Positions 44,142 through 55,000 of a stretch of 64,000 nt of DNA are shown here, in pieces. This DNA is from Corythoichthys intestinalis (Eukaryota > Chordata > Actinopteri > Syngnathiformes > Syngnathidae), in contig NC_080412.1 in the NCBI RefSeq assembly GCF_030265065.1, positions 38,625,001 through 38,689,000 on the forward strand. Direction: 5' to 3'. Position 1 is the first letter of the stretch; each line of letters opens with the position of its first letter. The translations under genes were made by a program, and so were the position numbers. The notes below the pieces were generated by a model that was not told the origin of the DNA, did not search any database, and saw only the letters and a list, made by a program, of their open reading frames with translations.

Positions 44142-45038
44142 GAGTGATCCCTCGTTCTTCGAGGTTAATGGGGACCAAAACCCGTAGCGATAAGTGAAAA
44201 AAATGCAAAGTAGCGCCCCCCCGGGGGTGTGTTCAATGATTTAGCACTGGAAAGAAATACATATAAGACATTATTTTTTACTTTTTCCACAAAGTATAAT
44301 GAGGAAAAAAAAAAAAAAACTTTAAATATTTAGGGTGGCGTTGCTCAGTGGTAGAGTCGTTGTCCCCCAACCCAGAGTTTGTAGGTTCAATTCTCTGCCC
44401 TGATAAACTCGTCTAAGTATCCTTGAGCAAGATACTGAACCGCACGTTTTTCCTGATGCTGCGTCACCAGTAGGTGGATGGCGATTTAGTGTAAAGTGCT
44501 TTGAGGGCCTTGAAAGGTGGAAAAGTGCTATACAAGTATAACACCATATGTATATTTTAATAAATTGATTTTAAGCACTTCAAATGTAATACAGTAATTA
44601 TAAGTTTGAAACATGTTACTGTCCCACCAAATTATTTTTAAACAAGAATAAAGTATAAAAATGCTTGTCTTTATTAAATGCTTCATTGAGTGAGTCTGCT
44701 CAAATCCGCTCAAGCTGCTCACTTACTAACAAGGAGATGCCACAGCAACTGCTTAACAAGTTAAACAATGATTGACGCATGCGGCGCTTTGAAGTTTTAG
44801 CTTTCCAGCATCCCTGGCAAGATCAAACCTTAACGTCTGTCAATCATCGTTAACTTTATTAAGCCAACCCAGTGCACTTCCTGACCAAGAAAAGCGGCAG
44901 GTGTGAGAGTGAGAGACTACGTGATCAGATCAGGACAGCTCTCTAACATACTGCATTTATTTATTTTTTTAGTTGAAAAAAAATCCGCGGTGGACTGAGG
45001 GCGCGAAGTTTGAAGTGCGAAGTAGCGAGGGATCACTG
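44142..45038. mobile_element. Tigger/pogo-like CAGTGATCCCTCG element, copy D
   Basis: GAGTGATCCCTCGTTCTTCG to GCGAGGGATCACTG with TA on both sides. Complete apart from the SINE at 44332-44548. Paralogous to copy C by the tandem duplication. Confidence 0.78.
44332..44548 (+). mobile_element. tRNA-derived SINE
   Basis: The 5' 70 bp fold like a degenerate tRNA with an A box (TTGCTCAGTGGTAGAG) and B box (GGTTCAATTC). The body ends in the teleost-type tail GTAAAGTGCTTTGAGGGCC and AAAAGTGCTATACAAGT. It lacks CCA and anticodon-arm pairing is poor, so it is not a functional tRNA gene. Confidence 0.75.
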
Positions 45039-45391
45039 TACTTACTCTATCTATCATTATGTAGACTCAAGGAAGTAATTGTCATTTATCTGTTAAATTC
45101 CCAAGCATCTGCTTAGAAATCCCAGTTTTTGCTGCACATACAGTATGTATAAAATGCACTTATAATTCATTAAGTTTACCCTATAGTAATTTGTACATTT
45201 AGACCTTATTAGGATAAACCCATTTTCATTTCAGCTCCCATTTAAGCTATTTAAACCACGTGGCAGGCAAATTTAATTAGTGGCCAGCATGCTTTGATTT
45301 GACCTCTGCAGAAGTAATTCAAAAGCTTTTCTTGCAATGAAAATAACCCACAGTAGTAAATACGTCATTCATAAAAGTTGCCTAGGTGGCA

Positions 45392-45397
45392 TTTATT
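45392..45397 (-). terminator. vps36: Poly(A) signal of vps36
   Basis: AATAAA on the minus strand about 150 nt past the vps36 stop codon (45548-45550). The nearest canonical signal after the stop. Confidence 0.5.
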
Positions 45398-45547
45398 TAC
45401 ATGACTTTTCATACACGTTCATTCATAAAGGAAGACAGCATACATTTTTCAACATACAGTTTTCATGATATGGTATCAAACAGAGGAGTCGTTCTGAGTG
45501 AAAGTTCTGATACATTTTATATCTAATATAGTATGAATGGAAACATG

Positions 45548-48500
45548 TCAAAAGAGGTTTGGATAGAACCTCAGACCCTCCACAGAGTCATCGCGACACA
45601 GGTGGCCCATCTTCTCAGCCAGTAGCAAACTGTAATACGAGAGAAAAATTGACAACATACAAAGAAAAATTGAATCAAATAAACTTCCGTAAACTTAATT
45701 CGAAATGTTGACATCGCATGCAACCAGTGGCAGATCCTGGTTTTTCAAAGTGTGTCCGCCTGTCAGTGTTTTATGACAGTGGAGGGGCTGCTCGGTAGGG
45801 AAAGAAACTAGAGTGGCAGAAGTCAAGTCTCTAAACATACGCAGCTACAATAGAAAAAAAACCATGCAAAAATATGCTGGATTTTTCGATAGTCGATTTT
45901 TAACAAAGAAAGCCGCTAGGATGATTAGGATGATGAAACTAAAATTAATATATGCTACCATGGACGTTTCCATCACACTATCACTAATTCGCTCATTTCG
46001 CTAGCAATCAAAAACAGATTCAGCCGCAGATAGATCACTCAATCATCATGCATAACATGTGTAGTCAGGGCATGCCGAGCCAGCGTCCGATGGGCGGGAC
46101 AAGCTCATGCATTTGACCAATGACTTGTCTCTAAGGCTGCAGCTATCGATTATTTTAGTAGTCGATTTATCTATCAACTAGTTAGTTTGAATAATCAGAT
46201 TAGGAACATTTAATGCATTGCACAATAAAATAAATTTTAGGAGATGTAAAACAAAGGATAAGGATAAGATTGCACTTTCAAAAGAGCATTAAATGCGAAA
46301 ACTAAATAAAATTCTTGAGTGGTTCTTCAAACAATGCAGACTTGCACTTTCATTTAAAAGTAAATTATAAATACCTGAGCTTAGCCTCAAACAGTGTAAA
46401 AAAAAAAAAAAATACACGATCTCAGTACAAAAAAAACCCCAAAAAACAATTGGCTCACTTGCATGGCAAAAGTCCGCTAGCTTGATTGCAATGAAATGCT
46501 AACTTTTTTACAATACCCTTGCTCAAACAGAATCTTACATCACCTAAATGTTATGTTGGTCTAAACAGGGAGCAGCTGGATTTAGCCATGTTAAGTTAAT
46601 TACCACTAATTAAACGAATACTCGAAGCAGTAAAATTGGATTCAAAGCTTGTTTCTAATTGAATTACTCGAGTGAATCGATTAATCGTTACAGCACTACT
46701 CGTCTCGCTTCACTGCTTTGGAAACTGCTTGCGTCCACGCTGTTTAAAGCACTGTGAAGGTGCGCGAACGAATGAAAAGAAAGCTGCGTCGTTACCAGCT
46801 ATAAGAAGCGTTGTAGTGCATAGTTAGTCAATGACATGTACACACAATAGTATAAGTTTGATCACTTATTTTATTTTTTTACACTTTAAGGGAAGCTGAT
46901 CTTCCCTTGCAGTCTTATAGCAATTGCTAACGCATGCAACTTGTGAGGAAAATTTGTCCATGCTAGAATGTTTTGTTGTTCTCAGCTGCATCTATACGAC
47001 ACTTACCGCTCCTTAGACAAAAGCACAGAGAGACCCAACAGTTTAGCGAACTCCTCTGCTGTTACAGACCCTTTCTCAGACACCTGATAAGGGAGAAGAA
47101 AGTTTGATGTAGTCAGGAAAAGTTTACAGACCTACAAAAATTAGGGAAGTTCCGAATTTTTGGTATTTGGCTTAATTTTTGAGTTAGCGGTCATTTAATT
47201 AGTCAGTGGAGTGGGTTTCAACAGATTACAGTGCCTTGCAAAAGTATTCGGCCCCCTTGAATCTTGCAGCCTTTCGTCACAATTCAGGCTTCAAACATAA
47301 AGATATGAAATTTAATTTTTTTGTCAAAAATCAAAAAGTGGGACACAATCGTGAAGTGGAACAACATTTATTGGATAATTTAAACTTTTTTAACAAATAA
47401 AAAACTAAAAAGTGGGGCGTGAAATATTATTCGGCCCCTTTACTTTCAGTGCAGCAAACTCACTCCAGAAGTTCAGTGATGATCTCTGAATGATCCAATG
47501 TTGTCCTAAATGACCGATGATGATAAATAGAATCCACCTGTGTGTAATCAAGTCTCCGTATAAATGCACCTGCTCTGTGATAGTCTCAGGGTTCTGTTTA
47601 AAGTGCAGAGAGCATTATGAAAACCAAGGAACACACCAGGCAGGTCCGAGATACTGTTGTGGAGAAGTTTAAAGCCGGATTTGGATACAAAAAGATTTCC
47701 CAAGCTTTAAACATCTCAAGGAGCACTGTGCAAGCCATCATATTGAAATGGAAGGAGCATCAGACCACTGCAAATCTACCAAGACCCGGCCGTCCTTCCA
47801 AACTTTCTTCTCAAACAAGGAGAAAACTGATCAGAGATGCAGCCAAGAGGCCCATGATCACTCTGGATGAACTGCAGAGATCTACAGCTGAGGTGGGAGA
47901 GTCTGTCCATAGGACAACAATCAGTCGTACACTGCACAAATCTGGCCTTTATGGAAGAGTGGCAAGACGAAAGCCATTTCTCAAAGATATCCATAAAAAG
48001 CCTCGTTTAAAGTTTGCCACAAGCCACCTGGGAGACACACCAAACATGTGGAAGAAGGTGCTCTGGTCAGATGAAACCAAAATTGAACTTTTTGGCCACA
48101 ACGCAAAACGATATGTTTGGCGTAAAAGCAACACAGCTCATCACCCTGAACACATCATCCCCACTGTCAAACATGGTGGTGGCAGCATCATGGTTTGGGC
48201 CTGCTTTTCTTCAGCAGGGACAGGGAAGATGGTTAAAATTGACGGGAAGATGGCTGCAGCCAAATACAGGAACATTCTGGAAGAAAACCTGTTGGTATCT
48301 GCACAAGACCTGAGACTGGGACGGAGATTTATCTTCCAACAGGACAATGACCCAAAACATAAAGCCAAATCTACAATGGAATGGTTCAAAAATAAACGTA
48401 TCCAGGTGTTAGAATGGCCAAGTCAAAGTCCAGACCTGAATCCAATCGAGAATCTGTGGAAAGAGCTGAAGACTGCTGTTCACAAACACTCTCCATCCAA

Positions 48501-49026
48501 CCTCACTGAGCTCGAGCTGTTTTGCAAGGAAGAATGGGCAAGAATGTCAGTCTCTCGATGTGCAAAACTGATAGAAACATACCCCAAGCGACTTGCAGCT
48601 GTAATTGGAGCAAAAGGTGGCGCTACAAAGTATTAACGCAAGGGGGCCGAATAATATTGCACGCCCCACTTTTCAGTTTTTTATTTGTTAAAAAAGTTTA
48701 AATTATCCAATAAATTTTGTTCCACTTCACGATTGTGTCCCACTTGTTGTTGATTCTTGACAAAAAATTAAAATTTTATATCTTTATGTTTGAAGCCTGA
48801 AATGTGGCGAAAGGTTGCAAGGTTCAAGGGGGCCGAATACTTTTGCAAGGCACTGTATATAAAATGCAGAAAAAAAAAATACATTTTTTAATCATCATTC
48901 GTTTTTTTTGTTGTTTTTTTAAGGTTTGATTATTTTATAGGAAGAATAAAGCCTGTTGGGGAACCAGTTGAGTAAAAAAATATTTCCATATAGTGTATAA
49001 TATATACTATATGGCAATGGGCCTAT

Positions 49027-49061
<35 letters not shown>

Positions 49062-52000
49062 GAAACTGAATTTTTCTATCCGGATGGAAGAGGCACATTT
49101 TAAATATATTAAAGTGATATAGGGCATCTTTGAGTGAACTTCGAGTAAAATTCAAGCATCTCAAGGCCAGGCCGAGTGTCCTCTTTTTTTGGAAATCAAA
49201 ATATGGTCACCCTAGCCAACACTATTGATTGCATGGGTGATTCTCATACGTGCATATGTTGTTTTTTATTGGCATGCTAGCTAGTACCGTTGACTCGCGC
49301 TAGCTTAGCCACTCCGAAGCCCTGCAACTAACAAGTGATCAACAAACAGCAATGAATTTGTTGAAACCAACTCAGGCAACTCATTAAACTCTCCCTACCT
49401 TGGAAATTAAGACTAATGTCAAAAATTCATAACTTCCCCTTTAAGGAAAAATTTGCACATGATACAACTGCCCCCCCCCCCCCCCCCCCCCATTTGAACA
49501 CATATACAGACATATAACGTACTAACGGGGGCTATTGTAAATATATATAGTTAAAAATATGTTTAAGTACTTTATATAAATCCATATAGGTCAAAAGTTC
49601 TGTTTATAATATTTTTTTGTTCATTTTTTTGTTGCTTATAGCTCATTAACTGCTACTGACAATTATAGACATCAAATCCATTTCAATTGTGAATGCTGGC
49701 ATTGAGTAATTGAGTTTCACTGCCATTGATGGCAATAGACATCCAATTTAGTCTAACTGCAGGGCTGGCTGCCAACCCTCCCAGTCAAAATCAGTTGGAC
49801 GTTTCTCACCGTCAAAGGCAGCCAATATGTTAATACTTAAAGATAAATAAATACGTTTTAAAAACCCGATCTTTTGATGCAATTTCAAATCACGTCATCC
49901 TATCGATGACATCCCGGATAAAAATGGCAGTTTTATAGTGTCATATTTTTCAAGGATGTGGAACCAAAGCCTGCGGCGTGTTTGGAACAGTGGAGCTCAC
50001 ATTGTCTAACGCTGAGGCGATCATTTCCTCTTCGCTGTGAGACTGCAGCTGGACCACCATCACGCCACTGTCGAATACACGCAGCCTACATGAAGATAAA
50101 AGTACGTCACATTTTAGAATGAGTTTAGAATATTTTGTCAGTCCATTTGTCTTTTTTTTTTTTTTTGGACACTTAAGGGAAGGTGCAGCACGTAACACTA
50201 ACAGGGAATGTTTCGTACAAAATCCCAGGAAGTGCCAGGAAGTGTCAACGCGTTCAAAAACAGGAAGCCTGACAGGAAAAGCCTGGCTGGTTCTTCTGTG
50301 TAGGTCAACTCTGGGCGACTGGAGGATCAGAAGGTTTTTGTGCTCTAAACCAAGCAAGATAAATGTATATTTTTGTACATATTTACATGTTTTTTTTTAA
50401 CAAAATAAAAGCATCAACACATTTTGGGGACAGCCTTTGACTAATCCATCAAACCGAATTGAAGTTATTTAAATTTAGAGCGACTAGATTCATAAAACAA
50501 ACATATCGTGACTAATTTTTAAACCAGAACCAACCAAAGCATGCTTCGACGTTGAATTGGAATGAGTTCATCACTAATAGACGTCCAATCCGTTTGAACT
50601 GGGAGGGATGGCAGCGAATGAACATTCGTTCATTCGCTGCCATCCCTCCCACTTCAAATGGATTGGACGTCTAGCAGTAATAAAATCATTCTGTGAATGC
50701 TCTGGTTTCAGTGACATTGATGGCGCTGGACGTCATGTTTAGTCAAAATGAATTGAATGTCTAGCGCCCTCAATGGCAGTCAGTGAGCTAACGTAGACAC
50801 TACTCGAGTGCAGCAACAATTAATAGATTCAAGTAATCCGATTAGAAAAAAAACTTTGAGTAAAATTTTGCTGTTTCGAGGATTCGTTTAATTAGAGGGG
50901 TGTTATAATGGTTGGTTTTGAAAGTGTTTGCATTTAGTTTTATTGATTTAGCTGGATACACTGCCCTCTAGTGATAACAATGAATATGACATAACTCTTC
51001 TAACATGGCTGGATCCAGCTGCTCCCTGTTAAAACCAACATAAGGTAAGTTTTGTTAGAACAATATGACTTTTTATGTATTCGTAATTTAGTTCAGAGGT
51101 ATATTTAGCATTTTTTTTTTTTTTTTGTGACAATATGTCTATGAGCGATTTGTTAACTCATTTGCTCCCCAAAAAGTATAAATACCTTCTATTTTTAATT
51201 GTTTCAGTGTCCCAAAGACGTATTTATACGTCTTTTACGTTTTTTTTCCACAAGAGACATCTCTAGGCTCTGATGCCACTTAGCTCCAAAGCACAATGCT
51301 GAAAATCCATTTAAAAGCAATAAAACTGCCCACTGGAGGGCAGTAGCACATTTGGTAAGACCCGCAACCCGATTCAACGGAACGATCGGCCAGGACGCCG
51401 GCGGAAGACGACTAAGTGCAACGACCAGGAGGATGTCCAGGATGCCAGGCGGCGGACGACCGAGCAGAACAACCGGGAGGACGCCCAGGATGCCAGGCGC
51501 TGGACAACCGAGCAGAATCACCGGGACCACCAGTGCAGCGGACGATGCCGTTGAGTCCGTGCTGCTCGTCGAGCAGAGCTCGCGCTGCCGTGCTCGGCCG
51601 CTCGCGTCCCCCGCTACTAAGCCGTAAATGCTCACGGCCAAACCAGTTCGCCCCAGGAACACAACATGCCCCACAAAAGTTCCCCAGGTGAACAGGCAGT
51701 GGTCACCACAAAAGAAAGACAAAAAAAAATCCATCTTGATGGCGGCGATGAGGGAAAAGTTTACCCCGGGTGTCGCGGCCACAACGGCGTCATCTCTCAG
51801 TTCAATAGTTTAGTTATGTGTAAATAAATTGTCACTTTGCTATCAAGAGCTCTATTTGTTTTGTTGTTTATGTTCTTTTGTGGAAGGAAAACATTATTCA
51901 GATGTTTGGGATGTCACAAAAGCAAAAAATAGCTGTATTAAAGTCAAAGTTATGTTTGAAATGTATGCTTTTACAAAATTTCTCTGTTTTTTCATCAGAA

Positions 52001-55000
52001 ATTGGAAAATTGCTCAGACTAAGCTATTTTCTAATGCTGATTTCTAAAGAATGTAAAAAGATGTGAACTAACTTTTTCCCTGCTGAAAGAAGAGAGTCTA
52101 ATCTTTCTTTTGGTGGGTTCCATGTTTATATAGCAATAGAACAGAATTTTCTGTGGGCCTTGACAAATCAGTCAAAATCCAGTGAAAATGGCTGGGAGTG
52201 AATGAGTTATTTAGAGTAGTGTTGGAATGGTTTGTTTTGAAAGTGTTTGCATTGAGTTTTATTGATTTGGCCGGATACACTGCCCTCTAGTGATAACAAT
52301 GAATATGAAAGCACACAGTCACAGTTGAAGCCAGTTGAAGCCTGGGACCGTGTGCTTTGGTCAGATGAGACCAAGATTGAGCTTTTTGGAACCAAACACT
52401 CTAAGTGGGTCTGGCGTGCCACTGGGACCGTGTGCTTTGGTCAGAGGAGACCATGATTGAGCTTTTTGGAACCAAACACTCTAAGTGGGTCTGGCGTGCC
52501 ACGAAAGATGCGCATGCTGAAAAGCACCTCATACCCACTGTGAAGTATGGGGGTGGGTCTGTGATGCTGTGGGGCTATTTCGCTTCCAAAGGCCCTGGGA
52601 ACCTTGTTAGGGTGCATGGCATCATGAATGCGTTGAAGTACCAGGACATTTTAAATCAAAATCTGTTGCCCTCTGCCCGAAAGCTGAAGATGGGTCGTCA
52701 CTGGGTCTTTCAGCAAGACAATGACCCTAAACATATGGCCAAATCTACACAGAAATGGTTCACCAGACACAAAATCAAGCTCCTCCCATGGCCATCTCAG
52801 TCCCCAGACCTTGTTTTGTTGGCAAAAGGGGGTTGTACAAAGTATTAACACCAGGGGTGCTAATAATTGTGATACACATTATTTGATGTCAGATAATGTT
52901 TTTCTTTATGTGGGATTTTTTCCCCACTGAATAAATGCACTTGTATTGAAGGTTGGATTTTTCTCTTTTTTTCCATTAAGGTCCCATATTATTTGAATTA
53001 AAAAAAATTATTAGAAGCTAAAAAACACATCTTAACCAGGGGCGCCAATAATTATGGCGGGCACTGTATTAGGTGGTGGGGTGTCCTAACTTTTTCCTCA
53101 GTTAGTTTTTTTTTAGATGTGTGTTTTTGTTGATAAATTTGGCTTAATAAGTAAAACAATGTTAATTTATGTTGTTTACCTGCTATTAAAGCACTTTCTT
53201 TTCCAGAGATAAAGAAAAACAAGATCAGATATGTGAACATTTCTTAATAAAGTACTAAATGTTTAATAGGATGTCGTAATTTTTTCACATGACTGTACCT
53301 TTTCAATATATTGTCAACTCACCTCAATGGAAGCTTCAAAGACTCAAACATCTTGCAGGCATTTAACAAATCTTCCGGGGATAAAAGCTGCGAAAAGCGG
53401 ATAAACACATCACTGATTCTGAATTCTCCAAGCAAAACTCATTTTTCCTTCTTTGTGTTTGTTTCAGTGACAGAATTACCTCCATGCCTCGAGCCCGGTT
53501 GACCAGACAGTACACCTCGGTAAGCGCCATCATGCCTCCACGTTCCTGCGAATGGCGTGCGTGATGAAACAAGTAAGGGCTTTAGTAAAATGGCAGTTTA
53601 AGTGGTATCTAATGCTTACCTCCAGAGGGGCCTGGAGCATATCTCCTAGTTGTTTAGCCAGCTGCATGTGGTAATGTGTGCCTGAGCCATGCGTTTCCCT
53701 GGTGACGGGGTTAGCGATACCCATGCTCAGCAAGTAAGACTTAAAGCGGATGGTCTTTAAGGCAGAAACAAACATGACGTTATCATACGTGCAAGTGTCC
53801 AATGTGATTACCTTCAGTTATCACCTCATCCTCTGTGATGTCCCCTTGCTTGTCTTTTATCTTGTTAGCTATAGATTTGGAAAGCTCCACCATCTCTTTG
53901 GCCTGTCATTCAGAGAATACAAGCACTCAGTAAAAGCCATAAAACTGTTTATATTCCATAAATATATGAATCACAAAATGCAATACAAATGTATTGTTAT
54001 TCACCTTCACCATCAGTTTACTGAGATCTTCAAACGCCTAAAAAAGGGAATAAACTGGTTAAGCACAAAATTGCCACAATGCAATGAAAAATGTTTTAGT
54101 TGGCCTCTTTATTTACAACAATAACAGATTAATTGCTTGTGCATTTTGCTTTGGTTTAGCCACAACTTTAGACCTGACATTTTACAACACCTCTGAGATG
54201 TTTTTGTCCGTTTCTTTCCTTTTCTCTTCTATCTTCCGCTCAATGCCAACAATCCCGACTGCGCGTGTCCTTCCTGACTGCAAGAGCACAATGAAAAGGG
54301 ACGAAATGTTAACATTCTCAGGGTAAAGGAAGGGAGAGAACGGGGAACAAATTGGAGTTGCTGCTTGCTAAACGTGTCTCTTGTGGGGATCATTTTATAC
54401 CGTTGAATCCATGAATATAGTCAAAATTAAATAGCATGTCATCCAGAGTAGAAAAAAGTATTTTTCATAGGTAATCTGTACCCACAGTGTAGTAATACGT
54501 ACCCACAGTTTACAAATCCATACACACAGATTAATAAACTGTGGGTACAGTTGAGTTTACTAATCTGCAGGTAGTTTAGTCATTTTCCCCACTAGTAATC
54601 TGTTGCCATAGATTACTAAAACTGGGTACAGTAGTAATCTGTACAGGCAGTTTAGACTCCGAACAGGCTGTTTGAAACAGCTACAAACCAAGCAAGCATC
54701 TGCACACCAGTCTGCTGATTTACGAAATTTGTCAAGTTTACATCTACTTGCTTGGTCTGTCGGCGTTTGGAGTCTCCACCAAACCAAATTGGTGAATTCC
54801 GTTTCATTGCTAAACTGTGGGTACAGATTAGTAAACTATGGGTACATAAAGAGGTGGGTTAGTAACGCATTACATGTACGCCGTCACATTTACTTAAGTA
54901 ACATTTTGAGAAAAATATACCTCTAAAAGTAGGTTTACTAAGCCATACTTTTTACTTTCACTTGAGTAGATTTGTGAAGGAAAAATGCTACTCTTACTCA

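Larger units (their letters stand above)
42457..45038. repeat. Tandem duplication of about 1.6 kb
   Basis: The segment starting AGCACTGCTAGCATGAT at 42457 starts again at 44082, each followed after 60 bp by the same left end of a Tigger-like element. The first unit (42457-44081) breaks off inside that element and joins the second unit. The first unit later gained two hAT-like copies, the second a SINE. Confidence 0.8.

Noticed and set aside
44333-44402. Possible tRNA gene
   Set aside because: A and B boxes are present but the sequence continues into a SINE body and tail; stems pair poorly.
45813-46004. 63-codon basic ORF in a vps36 intron
   Set aside because: No domain, no homology I recognise, and short enough to occur by chance; kept only as part of a possible repeat remnant.
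49950-50000. C-terminal ending [15 protein letters not shown] for vps36
   Set aside because: It lies beyond a GTGAGC donor; the conserved ending ([12 protein letters not shown]... FYPNLF) is found in exons 47007-47083 and 45548-45629.
51204-51782. 192-codon minus-strand ORF, hydrophobic and Pro/Leu-rich
   Set aside because: It runs through a G+C-rich tandem-repeat block of a transposon, where stops are rare by composition. No recognised domain and no splice structure.
53530-53619. Extension of vps36 exon 53620-53754 ([11 protein letters not shown]...)
   Set aside because: This is read-through past a good GTAAGC donor; conserved VPS36 sequence stops at APLE and resumes at ERGG in the next exon.
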